Below are positions 11,290-21,499 of a stretch of DNA of 64,000 bases, in pieces (the stretch's first letter is position 1; every line of letters begins with the position of its first letter). The stretch covers positions 62,001-126,000 of the forward strand of contig OY783222.1 in the NCBI GenBank assembly GCA_963678705.1, written 5' to 3'. A program made the position numbers and the translations under genes. This DNA is from Panorpa germanica. Lineage: Eukaryota; Arthropoda; Insecta; Mecoptera; Panorpidae. The notes below the pieces were generated by a model. It searched no databases and was not told where the DNA came from. It saw only the letters and a program-made list of their open reading frames with translations.

Positions 11290-12130
11290 TAATAGTAAGA
11301 TTTGTTTTAGTTTTTTCTAAGTCTCTAATATGTCTAATTAGTGTTTGGTTGTAGCTGTATTTTTTGATATAAGCTCTTTGCTTATCATCTAATTTGGTTA
11401 TTATATATGGCCCTTCTTTAAGTGGTTGACTTTTCAATCTATTTTAATTTTGATTAAGGTTTTAGTGTTGTTTATTCTGTTTACAGTATCATTCTTTTTT
11501 TTGATTATATTGTTTTGTATTTTATCATGCAATATTTTCATATTACTATGGTAATCTTTTATTTTGTGTTGAACAATTTCAGTGTTGATATTTAGGTCAA
11601 ATATATTTCTTCGAGGTGGTTGTTCTAGGTGGTTCTTAAATTCTAATCAATTATACATAATTATTGTTTGCGGTATACCGTGGTGTTAAAATAGTTTCAG
11701 AATTCCTTCAGTTATTTCTAAGTTTTCTTTGCTTTGATGGGTTCTGCAATTGCAAACTTTGTTAATACATCTAGCATTGTTATAAAATCTTGTTTATCGA
11801 TTGTGAACGTGTCTATATATAATACTTGAAACGGCCTACTGGGTGTTTCAGTTAGATTCATAATAGTATCTAATGGCTTTCTGTTGTATTTATTATTTTT
11901 GCAAAGAGTACAAGTGTCTACATAAACTTCAATTTCTTTTTACATATTATACCAATAATATTTTTCATTTAATCTTTTTATTAAATCTGTATAATAGTAT
12001 TTCAATTTGAATTTGTAGGTTATGAGTTTCAAAAAGTCTTTGGCTTATGGGTATCCCTGACGCATCTTCTTTTCGTATGTTATGTAGAATTGTTTACATT
12101 CATTTCTTCGTTCGATAGAGATTCATTGTG
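11290..12130 (-). pseudogene. Ty3/gypsy integrase remnant
   Basis: Read on the minus strand in several frames, the order of an integrase is visible. The zinc-binding segment ends in VYVDTCTLCKNNKYNRKP (about 11875-11925). A core start follows with a PSRPFQVLYIDTFTIDK block holding the first catalytic aspartate and an MLDVLTKFA block. Near 11350-11420 comes the C-terminal part, GPYIITKLDDKQRAYIKKY. Integrase inserts the cDNA of an LTR retrotransposon into the host genome. Frame changes and stops (for example just before the zinc-binding cysteines and in the middle) show it is dead. No LTRs were found. Sequence further up the minus strand, to about 13080, may be more of the same element but cannot be identified. 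Confidence 0.75.
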
Positions 12131-13192
12131 TAAGCAAGGTTGTTATACAACGCGTCACTCTCTATTTCATAGTCGATCATATTATTTATATGTTTAATAG
12201 TTCAATTCTTCATACGGATTCTAAATCCAAGACGACTTTATTTAGTTATTACTATATTCGTAGATTATTTTAGATTTTTTTTCGATTAATTTGAATTTGG
12301 GTTAAATATTTTAAATTTAAGTTGATTATACGATCAAAAGGTTTTATACTTCTGTATTTTAAGTACAGCTTACTTCTGTATGCTAAGAGTTAAGCGTATG
12401 AAACGTGTTGATATAATTTTACATATATTTAATTGTTTGTTTAATAATGATTTGTGTATGTATTGATTATTTAGTTCAGAATTTTTTTTTGTTTTCTTTA
12501 AACAGTATACCTTATTGTTATTATAGAGTAATTATTTGGTCAGTGTCATAGCTTTTTGTTAACATAATTTTAATTTAATTCTAGATAAAGTGAACTTTAT
12601 TAAGTTTATTAAATTTTATATATTCGAGTGAGTATATAGATATTATTTGAGTAAGGTTTTGGATGTTGGTTTTTACTCTAATTATTTTTATCTGATGGAT
12701 GTTAAAAATCATAGTCTTTGCATTGTTGAGTTTCACCATGCTGTTCGTAATATTTATAATATTCGGCAGGTATTTTCTCAATTTTTCTCGATGTTATAAT
12801 ACCAGGTTGTTTGTGAAGCGGATAAACATACTCTTGTTAAATTTTAGTATTTTTTATTCCAGCTTGTAGTCTGTATGGAATATAAGTACATATATTTTCT
12901 GATACATATTTTATTTTTGGTTGTTGTTCTATGTATTCAAAATATTCTTCTCTTCTGGTGCATCTTTATTGTCCTCTTCTTTTTGTTGTTGAAAATATTC
13001 ATATTGCTCTTTAGATATATTTTCTTTGTCAATATCGGGTTTTTGTTTTCTATAAAAGATATCAGGTAATTTAAACGTGTCACTTGTGAAGTCTTGATGC
13101 GCTCAAAGGTTCAGATATCAAAAATGAAATTTTTATTTTGAGGTTATTAATAAAAACATGTAACAATTTGTAACATATATGTATATGTAATT
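12131..13192. other. AT-rich stretch, possible older part of the gypsy relic
   Basis: Short low-complexity frames occur on both strands (12581-12781 minus, 12875-13069 plus). The minus strand near 12940-13060 reads acidic and glutamine-rich, which could be a linker of the decayed element. No domain is recognisable. Confidence 0.3.
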
Positions 13193-13246
13193 GAAAATGG
13201 CGTTATATATATTTCACATATACATGTAAAATATGACGTCATTTTC
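13193..13246. repeat. Imperfect palindrome (hairpin-forming)
   Basis: The arm gaaaatggcgttatat (13193-13208) pairs with atatgacgtcattttc (13231-13246), matching 14 of 16 positions, with a 22-bp loop. It may be a very short MITE or a simple cruciform-forming site. Confidence 0.5.
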
Positions 13247-13626
13247 ACTATGGTCAACTTTAAACATAAATACTGTTTCTTTTTTAATAAAAAGTCTTTT
13301 ATAAAATATGTAAAAAGTGTATAACAAATATTACTTTGTGCTTTGTACATCTTCTGACTATATTAAAGGCGCCATAAAACATACAAAAGTGCAGTATTTT
13401 TTTTCAACTTTCAAAACAAATGACTAGCTAATCTAAATAATTACCAACACCTTAAATATGTGCGTGTAATATGCAAACATTTTAAGTAAACATTCAAATA
13501 GAAAAACGAATAAATGGGAGATATGTCGAGTCGTTAACATATAAAATAAATAATAAAATTTAAATGGTCGTATGCAACAAAAATATGTGGTAGCGAGATA
13601 AATATCTGCATTTTCCCTAATATATG

Positions 13627-14432
13627 TGTAGACTTTTTATCGTCTACATTAGTAGTTTTTTGAATCTATTACCATCCCGGTACAGACTCCGCTTTGCAGG
13701 TTAGAATTTACAACCACGTGTTGCGATTCTATTATGCAGCCTAGAACTATTCAATCCCTGTTGATAGCTCACACTTTGTAGGTTATATCTCTAACCATCT
13801 GTTGAGATCCTAATTTGTAGGTAATTTCCCACAATCATCAATTACAATTAACATCAGCCCTAGGTTGATGTACAATACAACAATACAGTTTCTTTTAAAA
13901 CGAGTAAACACATAATTTGGCTATTAATAGTTTAATCACTTATCAAAGTCATAAAATTACATCTAAATAAAGTTAATCAATCTTAATTATATTCACAACA
14001 AAATACACTAGATTAAATACAATATAGTTCTTTACAATGTTTATGCTTTACACCCGTAATACGCAGTACAATTGTCCATAGTTAACAACACAATATTCTT
14101 AATGAAAATAGACACTAGTACTAAACATTACATTTGCTGTCTAACTCTATTGTTTACGCTAATCACAATATCAATTAAATTACACCTAGTAATAATTCAA
14201 CTATGATTTTATATTCACAAAATAGCAACCAAATACAACTAGTATTATTCTTTCGCCATTTTCTATTGAACACTTTTGCACACGACACGTTGTACGTGTA
14301 TCCATGAGACAACGCCTTGATGACTCATCATCTGGAACAGCTAGCATACGTCGTTCGGCTGTTTGCTGTAAGCGAACTGCTAAGTATTTACCATTGAACG
14401 GCTATAGTGTCTGTCACTGGTTTATTTATACA
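13627..14432 (-). repeat. 3' LTR of the gypsy-like element
   Basis: Collinear with 17018-17823 without indels. It begins TG and ends CA on the plus strand. The element's ORF stop lies about 130 bp inside its right border. The frame starting at 14304 with Met-Arg-Gln lies in the LTR and is not a gene. Confidence 0.92.
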
Positions 14433-14566
14433 TTTAAATATACCCCGTTCTTATCCAAGATCTCTACCCTAGTTTACAGTTTACTTATTTCTATTTCTTA
14501 AAACTAAATATAATTTAACTTAAAATTACTGCTTAAAAAATAACCCCACATCTCGGCCCTTCCTGA

Positions 14567-16804
14567 CTAGTAACTGTCCTCAGTTGCTACATCCATCCTT
14601 GCCCTTGATGTCATCTTGTCTGCAGATGTAGAAGTCCTGTCTGGCCCTTCACACTCTCCTGCTTCCTCCACGTCATAACGATCATTTCCTTTATTTTTCG
14701 TTATCTTGTATGGTCCTTTGGCCTCTTCTGCTCCTGTTGCTTTAGTAGGTAACAACCAAACAAACTTTGTAAAAGCATTTACTTTAACGAGAATATGTTT
14801 ATACTTTTTGCTTGTTGTTTTACATTTTCTACCGTAGCTAATTCTGTATTCTTGCTGAACTTTTAGAATAATACCTTTATCCTCTTCTCTCAGCTTTTCA
14901 CGTTTTTCTACAAACTCATTTTGTATTTCTTCTGCTTGTATCCTCTTCTTCGGCTTCGGAAAATGCTTAATGGCTTCATCCTTATCCTTCGAGGAACGAA
15001 CAGTGTCTTGATTGGTTTTTATTTTAACCCCAATCATCAATTCATTTTCTGTTATACACTTCCTGGTATAATTCTTTGCTTGTTGCGTCTTCTTCGGCTT
15101 CGGAAAATGCTTGTCTGCTTTGACCTTATCCTTAGAGGGACGAACATTGCCTTGTTTCCTCATCTTCGGCTTCGGAAAATGCTTGGCTGCTTTTACCTTA
15201 CCCTTAGATAGACGAACAATGTCTTGTTTCACTGCACAACCTAGGTCATTCATTTCCTGGGCTGCCTGTATGACATCCTTTTCTAACCCTTCACCCCGCT
15301 GCTCTGCAACAACTAGTCGATCTGCAGGTGGTAGTTTAAGCGGTCTAGAAAATAAAGGAGTATCAATTTTCAACGTAATTGTCTTTTCACTTTCAGAGTT
15401 GCGTAACTCTTTTCGTTTGTCATTGTCCACTGACTCGTGTATTTTATTAACAACAATTTTATCGTTTATATGAGATAAGTCTAGTTCACTTTCTTTATCA
15501 CCATAGTCTATTTTCATTGTCATTAATTGTTTAACCTCACTTTCATCTACATCTTTATCGCTATAAAGTTTATGAAATTTAACACCGGTTTTATCAATAA
15601 CTACTTTAGCTTTAGCTATAATGTCCAATCCTATCACCATGTTCATATGCATTGCATGAGATGGTAACACTTCAAAATAACCCACGTAAGGTTCTGAATC
15701 AATTTCAATGTCCAATTCAATTCTACCTAAAGAATTTACTCTTGAGTTTGATAAACCACGTATTGTTATTTCAGAGTCATATAATTTAACATTCTTTAAT
15801 GTTTTAAAATAATCTTTCCGCACTGCTGACAAATCACTGCCAGTATCTATTAAAGCATTTACATTACTCCTGTTATTAACACAAATTGATTTTATCATTT
15901 CTACTTTCATAACATTATGTTCCGCTTTAACAGTTTTTATTTCAGTATTACAGTTTCGGCTAACATGTCCATAATTACCACAATTAAAACATTTATAACC
16001 CTTGTCTTTATCAGGACACACTTTAGATGAGTGTGATAACGAACCACAATTAAAACATTTAATCTTCTCACCTGTTGTCTCAATTTTAGTTTTTGTACCT
16101 GGCCTAGATCTCCTATCATAGTCCTGGGTATCCATTTTCATTTTTTCATATTGTTCCAGCTTACGTCTAAGTTGTCCAATATTCTCAGCTCCATAAAGTA
16201 TTACCTTGTTGGCTGCACTGTCGCGAATTCCTGCTATGATATAATCCATAATAGCTGCTTCTTCGACGTCTGCTTGTCTAGCTATATCTAAAATATCATA
16301 CACATATTGACGAATAGTTTCCCCTGGCTTCTTCACCCTTTGTTGAAGCATTTTGTGAACCTGTGCGCTATTCAAACTCGTATCGAATTCATCAATCAAA
16401 TACGATTTAAATGTATCCCAATTTATTATCCTGGTTTCAAAATTAACTAATTGTTTTGCTGTATCAGTCAACAATCTCCTGGCATACAAATATCTGTATT
16501 TTGCATCTATTTCTGCCTGGTCGCAGAAATCATCAAATTGTTTAATCCACAATCTGACATTTTTAAGCCCATCATATTTAGGTAAAGCCAATTCTAAATC
16601 TAAAAATGTATAATTAGTTTTATTGACTGTTTCATTGTTTACAGACCTATTATTCTGTTCACCGACACGGCTATTAAATGAGTTCATTCTTGACAATAAT
16701 TCTGCACGATTCCCACGCTGACTAAGTCCAACAAAATTAAGTTCCTGACGTAGCTCTGCCACTGACAAATTGTCTAATTCTTGTGTCATTGTTATAATTT
16801 TCAC
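14567..16804 (-). CDS. Gag-protease polyprotein with integrase scrap (LTR retroelement)
   Basis: A 745-residue uninterrupted frame. Residues ~8-42 look like a SAP-type helix-turn-helix (LSVAELRQELNFVGLSQRG), a DNA-binding fold. Residues ~70-230 are the retrotransposon capsid region (LALPKYDG, then WIKQFDDFC). Two CCHC zinc knuckles follow at ~249-284 (CFNCGSLSHSSKVC and CFNCGNYGHVSRNC), which bind element RNA. ALIDTGSDLSAV at ~315 is an aspartic protease active site. Instead of reverse transcriptase comes a lysine-rich region with three copies of KHFPKPK in a repeated context (~540-620). Then come short integrase pieces, NAFTKFVWLLPTKAT at ~675 and GPYKITKNKGNDRYDVE at ~695. The internal deletion kept the frame open. 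The start was chosen at the first Met; a second Met lies at residue 6. Confidence 0.88.
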   Translation of the reverse strand: MKIITMTQELDNLSVAELRQELNFVGLSQRGNRAELLSRMNSFNSRVGEQNNRSVNNETVNKTNYTFLDLELALPKYDGLKNVRLWIKQFDDFCDQAEIDAKYRYLYARRLLTDTAKQLVNFETRIINWDTFKSYLIDEFDTSLNSAQVHKMLQQRVKKPGETIRQYVYDILDIARQADVEEAAIMDYIIAGIRDSAANKVILYGAENIGQLRRKLEQYEKMKMDTQDYDRRSRPGTKTKIETTGEKIKCFNCGSLSHSSKVCPDKDKGYKCFNCGNYGHVSRNCNTEIKTVKAEHNVMKVEMIKSICVNNRSNVNALIDTGSDLSAVRKDYFKTLKNVKLYDSEITIRGLSNSRVNSLGRIELDIEIDSEPYVGYFEVLPSHAMHMNMVIGLDIIAKAKVVIDKTGVKFHKLYSDKDVDESEVKQLMTMKIDYGDKESELDLSHINDKIVVNKIHESVDNDKRKELRNSESEKTITLKIDTPLFSRPLKLPPADRLVVAEQRGEGLEKDVIQAAQEMNDLGCAVKQDIVRLSKGKVKAAKHFPKPKMRKQGNVRPSKDKVKADKHFPKPKKTQQAKNYTRKCITENELMIGVKIKTNQDTVRSSKDKDEAIKHFPKPKKRIQAEEIQNEFVEKREKLREEDKGIILKVQQEYRISYGRKCKTTSKKYKHILVKVNAFTKFVWLLPTKATGAEEAKGPYKITKNKGNDRYDVEEAGECEGPDRTSTSADKMTSRARMDVATEDSY

Positions 16805-16861
16805 TGCTGTACAATTACTTTAATGAGCAAATTGCACACTAAGTTTTCCTCTTGATTCCGC

Positions 16862-17008
16862 TGATCAATAAGTCTGGATCTAAGGTTAAATATATTTTTG
16901 ACTAAATATACTTGGTTTTGCCTTATCCCGGTTGATCAATTAGTCTGGTTCTAAGGTTAAAAATAATCTTAACTGAATATTTTTGGTTTTGCCCTTATCC
17001 CGGTTGAG
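16862..17008 (-). repeat. Two ~73-bp tandem repeats in the element's 5' leader
   Basis: The unit gatcaataagtctgg...ccttatcccggtt occurs twice between the 5' LTR and the gag start. On the minus strand the leader begins next to the LTR with aattgggttctcaaccgg, where the primer-binding site should lie; I do not assign the tRNA. Confidence 0.7.
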
Positions 17009-17017
17009 AACCCAATT

Positions 17018-17823
17018 TGTAGACTTTTTATCGTCTACATTAGTAGTTTTTTGAATCTATTACCATCCCGGTACAGACTCCGCTTTGCAGGTTAGAATTT
17101 ACAACCACGTGTTGCGATTCTATTATGCAGCCTAGAACTATTCAATCCCTGTTGATAACTCACACTTTGTAGGTTATATCTCTAACCATCTGTTGAGATC
17201 CTAATTTGTAGGTAATTTCCCACAATCATCAATTACAATTAACATCAGCCCTAGGTTGATGTACAATACAACAATACAGTTTCTTTTAAAACGAGTAAAC
17301 ACATAATTTGGCTATTAATAGTTTAATCACTTATCAAAGTCATAAAATTACATCTAAATAAAGTTAATCAATCTTAATTATATTCACAACAAAATACACT
17401 AGATTAAATACAATATAGTTCTTTACAATGTTTATGCGTTACACCCGTAATACGCAGTACAATTGTCCATAGTTAACAACACAATATTCTTAATGAAAAT
17501 ACACACTAGTACTAAACATTACATTTGCTGTCTAACTCTATTGTTTACGCTAATCACAATATCAATTAAATTACACCTAGTAATAATTCAACTATGATTT
17601 TATATTCACAAAATAGCAACCAAATACAACTAGTATTATTCTTTCGCCATTTTCTATTGAACACTTTTGCACACGACACGTTGTACGTGTATCCATGAGA
17701 CAACGCCTTGATGACTCATCATCTGGAACAGCTAGCATACGTCGTTCGGCTGTTTGCTGTAAGCGAACTGCTAAGTATTTACCATTGAACGGCTATAGTG
17801 TCTGTCACTGGTTTATTTATACA
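17018..17823 (-). repeat. 5' LTR of the gypsy-like element
   Basis: Partner of the LTR at 13627-14432 and expected to carry the promoter for minus-strand transcription. Its outer end falls a few bases from exon sequence gtactaaag at 17831, exactly where the homology between the two copies of the large duplication begins. Confidence 0.92.
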
Positions 17824-17830
17824 TTTTATA

Positions 17831-20225
17831 GTACTAAAGGTAAATGTATGGCTGTGTTACTCCTTCTTTCCCACTTTTCCTTTTCCTCACATATCTCTCT
17901 TCCCTTTGTTAAGTTATTTATGTGTTTTTTTCTTTCTTTATACATACATTAAAACTTTTTTTGGTTTAATTATTTTAGCTTGGCTACATGGAGTTCTTTG
18001 GATATTGCTAAAAGTTTGACAAGAACAGAAGTATAAGTAAGTTATTTATTTTCATATTAGTTTTATTTTTGACTCCTTGACATAGATCTCAGCGCTAGTT
18101 TGTAATACTTTTTGTAACTCTTTGTAATACTATTTCATAATTTCAGAATACTATTTGACCGAAAGAGTTACACACATGTTCTACTGAGAATAAATGGAAG
18201 TTATGGTTGTTGACATTTTTACGGGTTGAGGGGCGGTGGATGTAGTAATTTCTGTAGCAGGTTTTGTTCCGGGATTAAGTTAAGTAAAAGAATTAATTTG
18301 GTTTTTTAAAAATGATATTTATATTTTGAGTTTGAAAATATATTCTGGTTTACAGAACCTGCAATTTCCAATAATTAACACATTTACCTTAATTCCGGGA
18401 TGTTGTAAATATTATAACCATTAATAACAACTTTTATAATATACAAATGAAACTAATATAATATCTAAATAATTGTTAACTACATTTAGTCCAGTTAAAA
18501 AAAGATAAGAATACCAACATTTTTAATAATAGTAATGGAATAGCAAAAATGTAAACAATATACTTAAGTGGCAGTGAAAAGTTTTCATTATAAACTTAAT
18601 TACTTCAATTTAATTGTAGTGTGAAAGTGTTTTACTTTTTTTTAACTTTCCAATGGTCCAGTATTTATTTCTAGAAAATCTTTTGCATCATAAAATTCAT
18701 TATCATTATCACTCAATATCTTTTTTGCCTATTATGTATAATAATATTTTAAACTGTTTCAGACATTGATCTACGAATTCGTATATTAGTTATTATTAAG
18801 CCAGAGTTTCGGGGAGTTACTGATAAAGACACAAGATAAGTCAAATTTAAATAAATTATAAAAAAATTCAATTCTCATTAAAAATATTAAATTTAAAATT
18901 ATACCATATTTGTTTTTTAGTATGTACCGACCTGAATATTATTTTGGATAAATTATTTGAAGAAAGTAGCGAATGTGGTGTTCTCTGCTTATCCTTGACT
19001 CGATACCAAAAGTGATTTGATCATCTCCCAAGATAATATTTGATTTTTTTTGTTGTAAACTTCAAGTAAGTAAAATAGCGAATATCTATATTTTGTGTTG
19101 ATTATGTTGATATTTTACAAATATTCTTAGGAATATTTTGTGGAATTACATTTTTCTTTTTAACATTTGCTAATTGTATCTAACATTACCTATATAGCGT
19201 AGCATATATATTTGTGCAAGATAATTAAGAATACAACACTTATAACGAAATTTATTTTTCATTTAAAATCATTTTAATATATTTTCAGTTTGCTACTGTC
19301 TGTGGATTGTACAAAACGTAAAGGCCAGAAAAGATGAAATCTTGAAGTAAATCAGAACAAATTTGGGTTTTAAGGTAAACTTACATGTTTTTACATAAGA
19401 TATATGCATGCATTTACTTTTTAAGTGGTTTATATACTTCAATTACTACTTAAAAATGAATTTATTATGTCGAATATAATAACGTTATTGTTTTTATAAT
19501 TATTAACCAACATATTTATGTATTTCAGAACTCACGCGCAAAACTTTTTTGTTACTTCAGTAATATATCCGCTAAGATGTTGGTTGCTAATTCTGGACCA
19601 GATTACAAATAAGATCTTTTAAGTTATTATTTTTGAAAAGTCTTACTCATCTTGCTGCGGCTGGGATATTATTATCTCGCGTTTGTACAATCACAGCGAT
19701 GTACTAAAGGTAAATGGTATAGCTGTTTTATTCTTCCTCTCCCCCTTTTCTTATTTCTCAAATATCTCTTCCCATTGTTAAGTTATTTATATTTTTCTTT
19801 TCTTTTCAGCTTGGCCGTTTGGAGTTCTTTGGAGAGCAAAACTCGGTAAGTAACTTAATACAATTTCTATTACATGACAATAGTACTAATATTTATTTAA
19901 TGTAGTAGTGTATAGAAACAAAGAAATTACTTAGAGCTACAAATTTGGATTTCTTTTACACTTAAAGCTTAATCATATTAGTTAACCTCTCACCCTCTTA
20001 ACCCTCACAGTTTAATTTTTTACTTTTTGACATAGATAGTTAGCGCTCGTTTGACTATTTGTAATGCTATTTTTTTTTTTTTTTTTTCATAATTTCAGCT
20101 TTCTACTTGACCAAAGGAGTTACACATATGTTCTACTGAGAATAAAAGGGAGTTAAGAGTACTGATTTTAGTAGGGGATGAGTGGTGAGAGGAATGTAGG
20201 ATCTTCTGTTCCGGGATTAAGTCAG
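17831..20225 (+). ncRNA. Putative spliced non-coding transcript, copy 1 (5' truncated)
   Basis: Exon-like blocks are bordered by pyrimidine tract/AG and GT sites. They are: end of A to 17839 (donor gtaaatg); B 17979-18036 (gtaagt); C 18147-18283; possible E 18763-18839; F 18921-19065 (ttttttag to gtaagt); D 19289-19374 (ttttcag to gtaaac); A' 19529-19709 (tatttcag to gtaaatg); B' 19810-19845 (ttttcag to gtaagt); C' 20099-20225 (atttcag to gtaaga). A-B-C is repeated as A'-B'-C', so exons and introns were duplicated together. The blocks contain stops in every joined frame I tried, so no protein is proposed. The LTR element cuts off the 5' part of exon A. A real transcript is inferred from splice sites only; strand follows them. 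Confidence 0.45.
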
Positions 20226-20858
20226 GTAAGAAATTTATTTTACTTTTTTTTATAATATTTCAATTTTTATTTGGAAAATATATTCTGGATTATGAAATCT
20301 GAAATTCTCCAATAATTATACACATATACTTTTGGGCTGTTGTAAATATTATAACAATTAATAACAACTGTTATAATATATAAATAATAATAAAAATAAG
20401 AGAACCAACCTAAATATTTATTAATAATAATAGAATATCAAAATTGAAAACAGTTATTAGTCAATAACAGTGAAAAGTTTTCATCATATAGTTTAAATTA
20501 TGAGAGTTCGACGGTGACTTATTCTTATAACAAGTTTTGTCGTATAAATATTTCTACGAATCAATAAAAAAGCATGAATCGCCAGCGATCGCCCTCTTAA
20601 TTTGAACTATAATAGTTTTGTTCCATTATAAAATACAAGATATGAAATGACATCCGTACAAAACCCCGAACACGTATAGTGTTATTTTTTTTTTTTTATA
20701 AAATTTGTATAAAATAATAGGTTTCATAAATAAAATAAACAAAGTGAAAGTGAAGGTGATTAGCTAGTTTATCCTAAGTCACAAAACTTTAAGCAAAGTC
20801 GCAATAAATAGTAACTTTTTTTTGTATATTGGTTTATATGTTGTTCTATTGTAAACCG
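17831..20858. repeat. Segmental duplication, copy 1 (~3.03 kb)
   Basis: Nearly identical to 24770-27799, about 6.94-6.95 kb away. Differences are few: a longer T run at 20071-20088, a short insertion in the other copy near 25385, and scattered substitutions. Both copies end at gtaaaccgcc, after which they diverge completely. Inside the segment an older duplication is visible: 17831-18600 and 19701-20490 are diverged versions of one module. Confidence 0.93.
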
Positions 20859-21221
20859 CCGTACACCTAAACGAAAGGCGGCTACTTTTTTGTTCGAAAC
20901 ATACAAATACAGAATTTTAAAAAATCAATATTTTTTAAACCAATTTTATGAACTTAATCTCATTTACTTTTTAAGTGCTCATATATCGTCATTCATTGTA
21001 AGTGAATATCCATTGTGCGGGTATCTTTTATCATATTTTTTTTTTAATATTTAGTCATAAATAAAATAATATTAGAATTTAAATCTAACGAATGGACATT
21101 TTAAATGATAACTAGTTTTTAATCAGACTGTTCCGAATATAATAATAAATTCGGACATACATTTAAAATAGTTCTATCTGAACATATGATCGATAAAATT
21201 ATTTTTAGTAAAACATATGAC
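20859..21221. other. AT-rich spacer
   Basis: No gene or clear repeat. Begins just after the right end of the duplicated segment, with cgaaaggcggc near 20873. Confidence 0.4.
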
Positions 21222-21490
21222 TTGCTAAACTGCAAGTTCATTTTTAAGTGACGCTGAAGAATAACAAAATTTGAGTAGTAGTTATTCTTTAGTCAAATTT
21301 AAGCTTGTACTATTTGCAATATGCTAAGTTGAATATTTATATTTCAATGAAATTGAAGAATAACGAAATAAAAGAAGTCTTTCTTTTGTACGAGGCATTA
21401 AAGTTATTAAGATAATTAATAATCTTCATTATTCTCTAGAATATGTTAAGTTGCATATATAACAATGTTTCTGAAGAATTAAAAAGAGAA
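21222..21490. repeat. Three diverged ~105-120-bp tandem units
   Basis: The blocks gctaaactgcaagttc...gctgaagaataacaaaat, gctaagttgaatattt...ttgaagaataacgaaat and gttaagttgcatata...ctgaagaattaaaaag follow one another. They look like old tandem copies ahead of the larger array. Confidence 0.4.
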
Positions 21491-21499
21491 TCTTCCAGA

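Larger units (their letters stand above)
13627..17823 (-). mobile_element. Young Ty3/gypsy-like LTR retroelement, reverse transcriptase deleted
   Basis: Two 806-bp direct repeats, starting tgtagactttttatcg and ending tttatttataca on the plus strand, enclose a single minus-strand gag-protease frame. The LTRs differ at only three positions that I could find, near 13767, 14047 and 14111 and their partners, so insertion was recent. Transcription would run from the LTR at 17018-17823 leftwards. Reverse transcriptase, RNase H and most of the integrase are absent, so it must rely on other elements to move. The outer flanks (aatatatg and ttttatag) show no 4-5 bp target duplication, which suggests exchange between copies or a deletion after insertion. 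Confidence 0.9.

Noticed and set aside
12875-13350. Short hydrophobic frames (64 and 67 codons)
   Set aside because: They are low-complexity phenylalanine/isoleucine/leucine runs from AT-rich DNA without homology, splice sites or a good start.
14921-15473. Plus-strand frames of 96 and 120 codons inside the LTR element
   Set aside because: They are antisense to the lysine/proline-rich repeats and protease-side part of the minus-strand gag-protease frame.
17695-18019. Plus-strand frames starting MRQRLDDSS and nearby
   Set aside because: The first lies in the LTR (also present at 14304 in the other LTR) and the rest runs through intron-like pyrimidine-rich sequence after it.
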